From assembly GCA_900491605.1 (NCBI GenBank), contig UESW01003834.1, positions 472,900 to 536,899 on the forward strand: 64,000 nt of DNA, read 5' to 3'. Origin of the DNA: Calamus simplicifolius. Taxonomy: Eukaryota; Streptophyta; Magnoliopsida; Arecales; Arecaceae. Positions 12,148 through 23,889 of the stretch are shown one piece after another (the first letter of the stretch is position 1; each line of letters opens with the position of its first letter). Made by a program: the position numbers and the translations under genes. The notes below the pieces were generated by a model. It was not told the DNA's origin. It ran no database searches and saw nothing but the letters and a program-made list of their open reading frames with translations.

Positions 12148-12211
12148 AAATAAAAATTATCATCGAATAAAGTTATATAATAAAAATTATCATCGAATAA
12201 AGTTATATATG
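12148..12211. repeat. short tandem duplication (about 32 bp x 2)
   Basis: A unit containing aaaaattatcatcgaataaa followed by gttatat occurs twice head-to-tail. No function is apparent. Confidence 0.8.
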
Positions 12212-13690
12212 TGATCTTAAGAATAGTTGCGGTTATAATAGCTGATTCTAGGCTCAATTACATGCAATTAGGAACATTGCAAGACCCAATTAACACTCAC
12301 ACGGAGAGTTTCCAACAAACACGTGTTGTTCAAGATAATCCTCAGCCATTTATGGAATTGTACTTTACGATTAAAGTTAATTTCTTTTCCATTACGTTCT
12401 TTTCTTATAAAAAGAAATAAAAACTCTTTTAAAACCTCTAAGACTACTATTCCTTTTATAAATGAGGTAGGCATCAACTTGACGAGACCTCTTAGCTTAC
12501 AAATCATCCTAGTTCTTTGGAACATCAATTTTGGTGTAGAGGGCGTGTATTCTACATCCAGCAAACTCCTCAAATGGATGGGTTTACAAAATAATTATAA
12601 ATAAAAATTAAATATTTTGGATATATACCATTGACAATTTTTCTAATAACTTAAGTTTTCAAAATTAATTAGTTGCCCAACGTGTTAGGAGAATAAAAAA
12701 TTATTTGAAGTCATGAATTTATCATTCTACACGTATGATCCTAGCTAAATAAAAGGGAAGGTATTAGGCTTAATTTACATTGTTAACTCTTTTTCTGACC
12801 GCTTAAGTCTTAATGTAAATTGACTAATTGGTAATGGATTATATGATCCACAATCCACAATGATCATATTTAACAAGGAAAATGCTTTAGTTCTTGTCAA
12901 TGCCTTAAATTTATTCCAAACCTCTATTGTTAAAATAAATGCGAATATATTTGATAAAAGCACCACTTGCGAGGAGACGACCTGTAAAAGATGGCACAAA
13001 AGAATGAGAAATAAATAGGCAAGAGCTATAAGGAGTTTGGTTCATTGAAATTCAAGGAACCTTTGATAAATTCTTCCTAGTATTTAAAGTTATTAGAGAC
13101 CTTGATCGAAGTAATGGTCATTTATGAGTTATATCTGTTCCTTGGCCTGGAATGGGGTTACCTTGCGGGAGTATTATTAATCCCATGAAATTTATTTTTA
13201 TGCGATGGGTTGAGGGCCAGAATTACAAACCCAGCAGCCGAACTAACCAACTCAATATAAGTCAACGTTTATTGTACCGTATTATAATTCCCTCGCATGG
13301 TTTATTATTGGGCATCCCTTCCCGTGTCATGCGCGTGGCACGTGTGGGAAGTCCTTTCAAACGGGGGCGAGGGAAGCCCGGAGCCAGAGTGGCTCCCCGG
13401 GCGCGCTCAACATTTCGGATGGCTTACGTGTTGGCCCACGGGGTACGGCATATTATTTTCCATCAAACCTAAATCATACCCAATTGTAACCCCAGAGAAC
13501 AACCCACACACGTCAGTGCAGCGACGCCATGTCGACGAGACTAGAAATCAAGTCCTCGAGGGGTCGGCGTTCCGTTCCGGTCTTCTTTTCCGTCTGCTCT
13601 TCTCTAGCACTCGTGCCCTATTTTTTACGGACTCCCTAAAATGCCCCTCCCCCTCCCGGCCTCTACAAAACGGAACGCTAGAGCTCTCCG
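12212..13690. other. spacer and putative promoter region of the plus-strand DUF1639 gene
   Basis: AT-rich to about 13250, then GC rises toward the gene. The overlapping reading frames near 12300-12600 and 13150-13800 have no recognisable domains and conflict with each other. Confidence 0.4.
13339..13344. promoter_or_regulatory. G-box (CACGTG), possible
   Basis: A palindromic CACGTG in the context ggcacgtgtggg lies about 550 bp upstream of the DUF1639 start. G-boxes bind bZIP and bHLH factors. A single site of six bases can occur by chance, so its role is conjecture. Confidence 0.25.
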
Positions 13691-13711
13691 CTAGCATTCT
13701 CTTCCCCTTTC

Positions 13712-13714
<3 letters not shown>

Positions 13715-13747
<33 letters not shown>

Positions 13748-13749
13748 CC
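13715..13749 (+). repeat. CT microsatellite in probable 5' UTR
   Basis: A run of about 15 CT dinucleotides preceded by three CGCT units, roughly 140 bp upstream of the DUF1639 start. CT/GA-rich leaders near transcription starts are frequent in plant genes, so this likely marks the core promoter or 5' UTR. Confidence 0.7.
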
Positions 13750-13890
13750 CCACCGGCGGTTTTCTCAACCCTCGTCGGCTGTTTCTCTTCGATCTCTTAC
13801 CTCTAGAAGGCCGGAAGAAAGGCCGGATCTGGACATCTCCAGGTTGGTCGGTGCATGGTGTTCCCGCCGACAGAAGGGCGACCAGATACC

Positions 13891-14858
13891 ATGGCGGCGG
13901 CGGCAGACGCGCGCGAGAAGCCTCAGACCTCCCACCAACTCCACAACTTCTCCTTCCCGGTCTTGAAGACATGGGGCAACCAGCGGATGCTCCGCTGCGC
14001 CAACGTCAACCGCAAGGGCGAGATCATAGGCGGCGATCGGAGACCTGCCCCGCCGGCTGCCGCAGGCGAACGGAGCGCTCCTCCGCCCACGACGCGGATC
14101 AGGGGGGCGGAGGAGGAGGCGGAGGGCGGCGGCGGCGGCGGAGACGACGGAGGAATCGAGGAGCTCAGGGAAAAGCTTATGGGCCACCTCCGCGAGGCGG
14201 CGGACCGGATGAAGATCGGGGTGCCGCCGCCTTTCTTGGGAGGAGCAGCGGTGGAGGAGGCGCCGTCGGCGGATGAGGAGGCGCCGGCGGCGAAAGAGAA
14301 GGAGAAGGCGCCTGCGCCGGCGCCGGCGTCGGCGAGGACTCCAGATGTGGGGCCGTCACCGTCGCCGGATCCCTCGCCGTCGAGACCGTGGAATCTTAGG
14401 ACGAGGAGGCCGGCATGCAAGGACTCGATCGTTGCCGGAGGGCGGCAACCGAGCTCTAAACCTGCTCCTGCTGCGGCGTCGGTGGCGGCGGCTGAGAAAC
14501 GTAGTCGGGAGAGAACTCTCCGCTTGAGATCGGAGAGCGCTGAGAAGAGGGGCTGGCCCAAGTTCTCTGTTTCGCTCACGCCGGAGGAGATCGAAGAGGA
14601 CATCTACGCCCTGACGGGATCCAGGCCTCGCCGGCGGCCCAAAAAAAGGCCTAGAAACGTACAGAAACGATTGGATGTAAGCTTTAAAATTTATTTATCT
14701 TACCCCTTTTTTAATTAATATATTACTAAAAATAATAATATTATTATTATAAACGGCGGTGGTTTCTTTTGCAGTCGCTCTTCCCCGGCCTGTGGCTATC
14801 CGAGATCACTGCCGACTGGTACAAGGTTCCTGATGATAATCAACCTCAAGGACGGTGA
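13891..14858 (+). CDS. DUF1639-family protein, two exons
   Basis: Exons 13891-14676 and 14775-14858; the intron of 98 bp (GT...TTTGCAG) falls after codon QKRLD, exactly as in the paralogue at 8620-9470. The product is 289 aa from the ATG at 13891 (MAAAADAREK). An in-frame ATG at 13855 would add 12 residues. The N-terminal conserved block is HNFSFPVLKTWGNQRMLRC, followed by a long Ala/Pro/Glu/Gly-rich low-complexity middle. The C-terminal core PWNLRTRRPACK then KFSVSLTPEEIEEDIYALTG is followed by the basic RPRRRPKKRPRNVQK and, in exon 2, SLFPGLWLSEITADWYKVPDD. The basic stretch could be a nuclear localisation signal (inference). Biochemical function is unknown for the family. The frame is intact, so this is the likely functional member of the pair. 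Confidence 0.9.
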
Positions 14859-16513
14859 CGGTGACGGTGGCGTGCGGTTATGTTCACCTGCGGTTACCGA
14901 ATGGCAAGCGCCTCTTCGCCTGGTCCTCTGTGGATTATATAAGCCTATAGCTTTTTTTTTTTTTTTTTCCCTTGGTCCATAGATATGGAGATAGATGTAC
15001 TTGATTTGGTTTCCTATGTTCTTATGCGTTGTTGTTAGCTCAGAGTACTGAACAATCGCTGTTTGATGGGACCTTCTCTTTTCTAGCGTTTTCGATTAAA
15101 CGACATTACTGGGTTAGTGATGGAATTGGCTGAGAATTTGTTTTTGATATGGTATATGTTCACCTTTGCATCCGGCCAGCCATGTTATTTAGAGTTCATT
15201 AATTATTAAAATTAGGCTCAAACATGTAGCTCGAAAATTTTACGACGTTGCAATAAATTTTTATTATCTCAATGCGTATAAATTTTAATTTTCTAATTAT
15301 TTTCAAATAATAATTCTATCGTAACTATAACTTCTAAGAGCACTAGCTAATTTTGATTTTATTACATCGGTGGAGGTCTTGGATTTTTTTTAAAAAAAAT
15401 TTTTGTGCCTTCTATCATTTCGAATGAGATGATATTTCCTTGATCATTCTGTTGATATGGCCAGAAGCTTAGCTTTTAAAAACCTTGGGCAAAAATTAGG
15501 AACACGGGTTTTTGGATGCCACGTTGGATCTAGTCAATCCCATCAGCGTAAACGCCGCCGCTCCCCAGCGCGCTCGGTCCGCATAGCGAATCATCCAAAA
15601 TGGGCACTAGAAAGTAGGCACGAGATTTTCGGTGAGCACGCTAAGACTCGGCTCATGGGCTGCCGTGTAGAGAATTGGTGGCATAGCGTTTTGCCAACCT
15701 AATCCCTTCATGAAGCTCTCAAGTCCAGTAAACCTTTATTGTTGAATGAAAGCACTCCCCAACTACATGTCAGCCACATGCCTAGTGGTGACAGGTATGA
15801 TTTGGTAAAGGCTTAGTTTGGTCTACACAATAGACATAAATCAGGTTGCATCAGCCCTGCGCACAGCAGTCTACCAATTTGATTAGTTTAAGCTAAAATC
15901 AAGAAAGATTTTAACGTAACTGTATTAGATTGACTCGAAATCAATTGATTTCAAGCTAAGCTGTGAAGACACCGGGCTCGATGAAGCTTAGCCCTGATGA
16001 GGTTTCAAATAGTTTTAACATATTACAAGTTGGTTTACACAGTTAATATTAAAATTTATTGACTTCAAAAAAAAAAAAAAAGTGCCTCATTGATTACAAA
16101 CTACGCATTTTAAAATACACATGAATTGAAAATCAATAACTTTAATACTTAAATCATTATTAAATTATTAAAATATTGTTTCGATGCTATCAATGTCTTT
16201 TATATTTGTTAGATAATAGAGAGATAAATAAGTAAATTTTGGTTTGAAAACCTTTTGGTGACATACATTATAATCATCATCTTTAATTTCGAGGACCCAT
16301 CTTTAATTTTAACTCATTAAATCATTTATTGAAACTTAATTCTAAAATTATGATCCAACATATATATTCAAAATCTTTTATAAAACATGAATCAAATACT
16401 TAAATTATTACATAACTAATTGTTGAACCAAATTTTACAATTGGTATTCATCTTTGTTTAATTTAATAAGTAATAAAAACTCTTTATACTCTAAAACCAA
16501 TAAGCATAGCTAC
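14859..16513. other. 3' flank of DUF1639 gene and AT-rich spacer
   Basis: The first few hundred bases should hold the 3' UTR, including a T-run at 14951-14969. An 81-codon frame at 15457-15702 has no family resemblance. An A-run at 16068-16081 might be a retroposon tail, but no body or TSD was recognised. Confidence 0.4.
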
Positions 16514-16659
16514 ATAGCTGATGGGGCCAGTTGACCCATGGGCAATAAAGATAACAATTTTTGGATGGCATCCTCTCAAGATAGTGATTTCCAGACAATT
16601 TTTCTAGGCGACCACGACAGCCTTCCTGGATGACTTAATTTCTAGGCGGCTCTGCCCCA

Positions 16660-17600
16660 GCATCTCCAAGTCGGCCGAGTCGACCCCGACTTTCCCAAGT
16701 CGGCCCTGCTCGGCCTCGGCATCTCCAAGTCGGCCGAATCGGCCCCGACTTTCCCAAGTCGGCTCCGCTCGGCCCCGGCACCTTCCAGTCGGTCGAGCCG
16801 GCCCCGACCATCCCTGGTCGGCCCCAACTTTTTCAAGACGGCCTTGCTCGGCCCCGGCATCTCCAAGTCGGCTAAGTCGGCCCCGCTCGGCCCCGGCATC
16901 TCCAAGTCGGTCGAGTCGGCCCCAACTTCCCCAAGGCATACCCGCTCGGCCCCGGCACCTCCCAGTCGGCCGAGTTGGCCCCGCTCGGCCCCAGCATCTC
17001 CAAGCCAACCGAGTCGGCCCTGACCATCCCTGGTCGGCTCCGCCTCATTTAAGTCGGCCATCTCATTCAAGTCGGCCCCGCCTCATTCAAGTCAGCCCTC
17101 TCATTCAAGTCGGTCCGGCCTCGGCATCGTTCCGTCCCAGCCTCCTCCAAATCGGCTCCGCCTCATTCAAGTCGGTCCTGCCTCATTCAAGTCGGCCCTC
17201 TCATTCAAGTCGGACCCGCCTCGTTTAAGTCGGCCCTCTCATTCAAGTCGGCCTGGCCTCGGCATCGTCCCGTCCCGACTTCCTCCAACTCGGCCCTGCC
17301 TCATTCAAGTTGGCCCTCTCATTCAAGTCGGCCCTCTCATTCAAGTCGGCCCGGCCTCGGTATCGTCCCGTCCCGTCCTCCTCCAAATCGGCCCTGCCTC
17401 ATTTAAGTCGGCCCTCTCATTCAAGTCGGCCCTCTCATTCAAGTCAGCCCGGACTCATTCAAGTCGGCCCTCTCATTCAAGTTGGCCTGGCCTCGGCATC
17501 GTCCCGTCCTGGCCTCCTCCAAATCGGCCCCGCCTCATTTAAGTCGGCCCTCTCATTCAAGTCGGCCTTCAGCCTGGCCCCGGCACCTCAGCTCGGCCAC
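16660..17600 (+). repeat. CGGCC-rich U3 arrays in the solo LTR
   Basis: Two kinds of degenerate unit are seen. From 16660 to 17040, units contain cggccccggcatctccaagt. From 17040 to 17600, units contain cctcattcaagtcggccc. Both are imperfect with variable spacing. Confidence 0.8.
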
Positions 17601-18188
17601 GGATGTCCCGTCCCGGCCTCCAGATTCATTCCGGCTTCTAGCTCCTTCTCGGCCATAGACATCTCACCTCGACCATGAATAGTGCTCGGCCATCTCAGCC
17701 TTGGTCATGAATAGTGCTCAGCCACCTCAGCCTCGGCATCATTATGAATAGTGCCATGCAAGCACTCTATAATCAATGCTCTCCAAGGGACAGCTGGCTT
17801 CAACTCCCAACTCTTTCATCCCAGACGGATGTGTGGCTTGTGATGGTGATGAGACTCCACCACCTTTATCTATCTTCGTAAGGACAGCCCTGTGAATGTG
17901 AAGGACATCTGCCCATATCCTACCAACTTGCAGCGATCAAATCAAGTGGCCACCCACTCTGACGGAACTTGACCCACTAACCAGCTACAGCCACCCACTT
18001 TGATGAGATTTAACTTGCAACCCTGACATGCCAAAGAAGGAAGCAAGCTCTGCCATTGCTGCCATCATCTTAAATGCTCTTACAAGTGGCAGGACCCCAA
18101 GCCTCACAGACATCAGCTCTGTCACTTCACCCATCAAAGTCATCATTATGAGGCCTCAACCACTCAAACCAAACAAACTCTAAGCATC

Positions 18189-18195
18189 TATAAAA
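18189..18195 (+). promoter_or_regulatory. LTR TATA box
   Basis: TATAAAA in a GC-richer context, about 185 bp before the conserved R-U5 block, matches the position expected for the U3 promoter. The solo LTR at 34183 has TATAAAA at the equivalent place. Confidence 0.5.
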
Positions 18196-18536
18196 TGGGT
18201 AAGAGGGATCCCCGACCAGGTAACTGAACACAACTCAACTAAGAACTGATAACTCCGGTAACGCACTCATTACACTCCAAAATGCCCATTCTTGCTCACA
18301 GAGAGCTCTTCTCTGAGCCTCTCTCTCTTTCTCTTTCGAGCTTCCTTAAGCTCACGGTTGTTGCCCAGAGCACTGACTTGAGCGTTGGAGGGTTCTCGCC
18401 GAAATCTCTGGCCCTCAGGCTTTTTGCAGGCTCCCAGACACGAGAAGCTCGCCGAAAGATCCCGGGCTCGCTGGAGAAGGCGACCGGACGCTCGCGGACG
18501 TTCGAGGGGGGGGGGTAATCTGGCAGCATCAATAGC

Positions 18537-19272
18537 TATGTTTTCCTCAACCTTCTCGTCTACCATTACAATAAACTAGATTAGGTTATTTTTCTTTTGT
18601 TTTATAGCTAAAAAAAATTGTATACTTTGGAGGGCATTTGCATGTGCATTGAAGCATTTAAATTAATTTTCTAGTTTAGTGAAAGTTTTTTTTAAGACAA
18701 CCTAATGTGGGCTTTAATTAGTACAAGCACATACATGTGTGAAAAGATATATATACTTGTACATTTATATTTGTAAAGGATGCCTACATTATGTGCATAT
18801 TTTGTTGTCCCTCATTAGTTGGCATGCTTATCATTGCTTCGCTTCCATGGTTAGTTATATGGCAAAGAATGATTACCAAACTAAGGGCATAATTTGATAT
18901 GTCAACAAAAATGGGCCAACGTATTCTATCTAATGGCAAAAAAATATCCCATCTTTGCAAAGAGAAGAAAATTGCAAATTAAAAAATTAATTATACTTTT
19001 TTTTGGCAAAATAATAGATATGTGTGCGTATATGTATATATGTATAACTATAAGACATATATACAAACACATAATATAGAGACATATGCACATAGTTATG
19101 TCAGTAGATTATGATAAGGTAGACTATATCTCGTTAGATGAAATTTGATAATGGGTTTTCAAAATTAGAATCCAAACCATTGAATATTATCTACTATCTT
19201 AAAGTATCGATAAATTATAAATTATTTATTAAATGATGTTTCACCTATACATCATGTTAGTTAAATATGAAT
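18537..19272. other. AT-rich spacer
   Basis: No gene or element was recognised between the solo LTR and the nested element. Confidence 0.4.
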
Positions 19273-19277
19273 GGTAT

Positions 19278-19940
19278 TGATGTGCATGAGCTAACTAGCC
19301 TACATAATGGTGACATATAGCAATACTAAAAGATGACATAATATGAATGACATATCACTATACGTATTCTCTTAAAGAAAAAAGTCTCTATTAGAAGAGT
19401 CTTTCATCAAAGTAACTACTTAATTTAAGGATAAATCTCGTAAAAAATGTAGATTACTTTGAGGAATCATTCACCAAATATGAAAGAATTTTTAAATCTT
19501 ATTTGAGAGAAACTCCACTAAAAATATTGTCATCTAGAAAATTAGTTCATTAGAGTTATTCACCAATGAGTAGCCAAATCACAAAGAGATTCTACTAGAA
19601 TGCTAATAAAAGCAACCTCATACTTGAGGTAAACGAATTTGAAAACATAATTCTATAGCTCTAGAACAATGTCATGTTGAACTCTAAGCCTCCTCTTTCT
19701 CTTTCCACCAAATTCTGAACAAATTTGAGTATCAAAGGGTTCCTTTGGAGACAATCTTTAGCCCTTCCTAACTCTTCCTTTCTCTTTTATAGGGTGCAGC
19801 ATCGAGTGAGTGAAGAAAGTGCTCTATTTTATGAGTCAAAGATTCTATAACAAATTTTTAATATCGTGCATGAGAAACAAGTAAAAGCATCCAGTCATAC
19901 TGCTCTAGAGCAAAGATCGAAGCGAAGCATCACCCAGACA
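19278..19940 (+). repeat. 5' LTR of the old Tat-like element
   Basis: It is paired with 21273-21590 plus 28293-28417. The 3' boundary is approximate because the primer-binding site is decayed and not recognisable. Confidence 0.6.
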
Positions 19941-20339
19941 GGCATGAGTCATACTTGGGACTAGCTTCCAAAATTCTATGGAGCCCTAACAAACCTAGAT
20001 CCTCCACTGACAATGCTATTTATGACTTAGGAGTAGTTCGATGCCCATTTACAATGCATTGATATGCTAACTAACTTAGTTTGAAATCCGATCCCTAAGG
20101 ATTTGGTTCTAGAGACCATATATATAGGAGCCAATCAATAGGCCCACTAAGTTGCTAACAGTAACCAACTTCAATTAGAATTCGAAAAGGGCCCTTAAGA
20201 CTTCCAAAATTGATGAACTGGGGAATACACCAAGATGATTGATTTGAGGATGAGCCTCAATATCAATTATCTTGATCGGATGAGTACTTTTACCAAAAGA
20301 CTCCTACCCCTAATTGACGTAGATAAATTGATGGTTGGA

Positions 20340-20640
20340 GAAGATGAACAATGGGATCGAAGCGGTTATGGAGCATGTTTAAGGTAAGAAGCAAATTCAT
20401 CCAACCACTTTGACCTACCTTAGAAACCATCATTCACTAAAGAGAAAATGGCCAAGGTTTTACCTCCAAAGTTTAAGATGTCTCAACTAGAGCTGTATGA
20501 TGGGATCAAGATTTTGTCGACTACCTAGAGAGTTTTAGAGTTCTTATATTTTTGTACTACACCCTAGATGCTGACTTGAATCAATTCATCTTTAAATTGG
20601 TTAACCTAAAGAGAAGGTTAATGATCTAAATTGATTAAGC
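20340..20640 (+). pseudogene. gag relic of the old Tat-like element
   Basis: Fragments of a retrotransposon gag capsid region are legible across shifted frames (a DFVDYLESF...DADLNQF-like string). It compares with the DPLDYLESYKSLMQVQGATD region of the element at 45-57 kb. Stops and indels are frequent, so no product is expected. Confidence 0.5.
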
Positions 20641-21272
20641 TAAAGTCAAGGATGGTGATCCAAAATCGGCCTCCAAAGATCGATGCAAGTACAATTAGCT
20701 TCAAGTTATTAAAAAGGAAGAAAATAATTGAAAAAAAAGTTGATCACTTAAAGCCAATACATTGAAATCCTAGCATAGCCTATAATTGATAGAAGAGTTA
20801 TGACATTCAACTTAATGACTCAACCAAGCAACCATTGATAATTCTATCGAAACAACTCGGATTAGCTTTGAGTTTGATTACCATTCTTTAGTTTGATTAT
20901 CTGAAGAATAAGTTGATCGAAGGTCATAAAAAGCATCTTGAAAACTAGGTTGATCAAAAAGTGATTAAAACTCAATTAAGAGGTGCCTCATAAGGTATAT
21001 AAGTTTTTACTTCTGACCTAAGAGATTAAGTCTTTGATTGATCTAAGAGACTAAGTTCTTGGTTGACTTAAGAGACTAATTCTTTGGTTGACTTAAGAGC
21101 TCCTAAATTGACTAATATCCATGAGAGCCATTGAGCTTAGTCTAAGCCAACATACACTTAATGCAAATAGATCACCATAGTAGAACAAAAGAAGCCCATA
21201 ATGACGTGACAACTAAGCTATTTTCATGACTTAAGTGCAGACTTAAGCTCAACCCTAAAAGTAAAAGGCAAG

Positions 21273-21590
21273 TGATGTGATATGAATTGCTGGCTTATAT
21301 GATGGTGACATATAGTGAGTCTAGAAGGTGGTATGATGTAAAAGACCAATTACTATATGTGTCCTCCTAAAAAAAAGTTTTCAATTAAAAGAGACTTCTA
21401 CCAAAGCAATCACTTAATCGAGAGATAATCTAACTAAAAGTATAGACTACATTAAGTTATAAGAGTCAACCACCCAATCTTGAAGAGGTCTTAAATCCTA
21501 TTTGAGAGAAACTCCACCAAAGGCATGTCATATTTAAAAAATTAGCTCATTAGAGTCATCTACTAATGAGTGGCCAAATAAATTTGATAC
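21273..21590 (+). repeat. 3' LTR (first part) of the old Tat-like element
   Basis: It aligns with 19278-19590 and then breaks off where Tekay-type LTR sequence starts. Confidence 0.65.
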
Positions 21591-22316
21591 ATCACCACAT
21601 CTCACTGTACATATATACATATACATATACATGAATATTACCCTACATTAGCTCAATATACAAAGCTATCATCTATACTCTTTGCATTCTGGCAGGCTTC
21701 AGCAGCTAAGGATCTCAATCCCGCAAACCTTAATCCTGCCAAACAGACTCACTGATCTGAAAGAAAATATTAACAACAGAAGGTTGTGACCTAAGTCCCA
21801 GTGACTGGATAACCATCTAACCATTGAAAAATAGAAATCCATAACATCATTCTAAAGCATAATAAATACATAAAACATGAGTAAACACATAATAATCATT
21901 TGAATATGATATTAGAGAACTTAAAATGTAGCTTCTTCTTCTCATTTGAATATGATATTAGAGAACTTAAAATGTAGCTTCTTCTTCAAATAATATACAT
22001 ATTAAACTAAAGTATTATACCAGTATTTTTTTATTAGAAGACATCTCCATACATGGATAATTACACCTTTTTGAAATAATAAAAGATAACTTGTAACTAA
22101 GCTTATGCTTGCAATAATATACCAGTACTGAAATACTCTTTGAATGACTCATTTATATAAAAATTCATGCATGATGTAATATTTTATAAAGCATGTATAT
22201 GAATATATGTGTATCCTCATTATACAACCCAAACTTTCTTTGATCATCTCTCTAATCCCCACTGGGATCTATCTTTTTCCTACGACATCTCATATAAACT
22301 CATCCCCATTGAAATA
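21591..22316 (-). repeat. Tekay-type LTR, distal part
   Basis: Closely parallels 57660-58190 of the Tekay LTR at 57.3-60.2 kb, for example gacctaagtcccagtgactg and ggataaccatctaac. It ends at 22316, where Athila-like pol begins. The distal ~365 bp of the reference LTR are not seen, so this copy is truncated or divergent there. Confidence 0.7.
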
Positions 22317-22803
22317 TGTGTTTTTTTATCGTCAGAAAAGACTGGTATTTGATTATATCCTGAATAACCATCTAGGAAGCAAAAGAATTGCTGACCATCT
22401 AATCGTTCTAGGATTTAATCGATAAATGCAGTGAAAAATGATCCTTTCTAGTAACGTTATTCAGTTTTCTATAGTCTATGCAAACTCGCCAACCAGTTGT
22501 GGTGCAAGTTGAAAGTAATTCTCCTTCTTCATTTTTCACTACAGTAATTTCTGATTTCTTAAGTACAACTTGGGTGGGACTAACCCATTTGCTGTCAGAA
22601 ATTTGGTAGATAATCCTTGCATCTAACCATTTTACTATCTCTTTCTTCACAACCTCCCTCATATTAGGATTAAGTCTCCTCTGTATGTCTCTATAAGGTT
22701 TGGCATTTTTCTCGTAATGAATATGATGCATGCAGATAGAGGGGTCAATACCTTTTAAATCGATAATTGACCATTCAATTGCTTCCTTATATTCTTTGAG
22801 CAT
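22317..22803 (-). pseudogene. Athila-type reverse transcriptase, N-terminal fragment
   Basis: From about 22803 downward it reads the pre-RT region (MREVVKKEIVKWLDARIIYQISDSKWVSPTQVV), then RVCIDYRKLN and TRKDHF. A frameshift near 22410 is followed by a LDGYSGYNQI-like string. It is cut before the catalytic DD motif and cannot be functional. Confidence 0.85.
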
Positions 22804-23473
22804 TCCTAAAACCTGGTCTTCTTAATCAATAGTTAAATCAAATGCAATGATTACCAAAAAGGTATCATTGGGTCCAAGAAATGAATATTTCAATATAACA
22901 GATGGTGCTTCTAGGAAGGGCACCATCAGTATACTAGTGTATAGGAAATTGGTCGTATTTCATAGTCCAGAGGGAAATGGTGCTAAAATTAGATGGCTCT
23001 AAACTTGAATTTATTTCTTTAGTATATCCATCAATATCAAAATCATCTACTCCAAATGTGTTAGACATGCCTGTAAAGGATCCGAGTCAAATAAAGCATG
23101 GTTCTTATCATTATAACTTTCTGTAGCATGTTGATCTCATTATGGTCATATAGAGATGGTCCTTGAGATGCATTAAAAATATTCAACCTCAGCCTTTTAT
23201 TTTCAAAAGATACATTCATGACCCCATCTCTACAGTTTATATAAGCATTAGAAGTTGCTAGATAGGGTCTACCTAGAATGATTAGTATTTAACTGGGTTG
23301 TGACCAGATTTCATATCTAAAACTAGAAAGTCTACTAAAAATAAAATTCATCCACTTTAATTGGCACATTCTTCAGTATTCCATGGGATACTTTAATTGA
23401 TCGGTCAGCTAATTGTAGGGTTACCGTCATTGGTTTCAATTCTTCAAATCCAAATACACTGAACTTGGGAGAA

Positions 23474-23514
23474 GGTTAACACTTGCACCTAAATCTAGCA
23501 ATGCTTTCTTAATC
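23474..23514 (-). pseudogene. Athila-type aspartic protease relic
   Basis: The minus strand reads ALLDLGASVNLLP, the Athila-type protease active-site motif (DLGAS). The domain downstream is still legible as a VPHGILKNVPIKVDEFYF-like string with stops. Confidence 0.75.
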
Positions 23515-23889
23515 GTAAGGTTTCCTATGACAGAGGATATAATTAGGGTTCCAAGATCCTTGAGTTTGGGTGGAGAAACTTGCTGAAAGATTGAACTGGC
23601 CTGTTCAGTTAGGTTAACTTTCTTCGGTATGTGTACCTTAGATTTTCATTTTTGAGTGCATAAATCTTTTAAAAATTTAGCATAAGCAGAGACTTGTTTA
23701 ATTACATCAAGAAGGAGTAAATTAATTTAAACTTGTTTGAACAATTTTAACATTTCATTCATCTTGATATTCTTCTTGTCAAGAGAGAAAAATTCTAAAG
23801 CACTTAAAAATTGAGCCTTAAGTATTGGTGCTGGATCAATTGGTTCTTTTTTTCCTCAATATTTTTTCTTTCTGGCTTGGTTGGTATGA

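Larger units (their letters stand above)
16514..18536 (+). mobile_element. solo LTR (2.0 kb), Tat-like group, TSD ATAGC
   Basis: The LTR spans 16519-18531, from tgatggggccagttgaccc to cagcatca, and is flanked by the perfect 5-bp duplication atagc (16514-16518 and 18532-18536). No internal region is present, so it arose by LTR-LTR recombination. The orientation is plus. U3 carries arrays of CGGCC-rich repeats. A TATAAAA box lies at 18189-18195. R-U5 contains the conserved agctcttctctgagcctctc and tgacttgagcgttggaggg blocks. The short GC-rich reading frames inside are repeat artefacts. Confidence 0.9.

Noticed and set aside
13923..14603. 226-codon minus-strand frame.
   Set aside because: Shadow of the GC-rich DUF1639 exon on the plus strand.
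15457..15702. 81-codon plus-strand frame.
   Set aside because: No homology recognised, no splice or promoter context, spacer composition.
16068..16081. Poly-A run as a LINE or processed-pseudogene tail.
   Set aside because: No body with coding or LINE similarity upstream and no direct repeat found.
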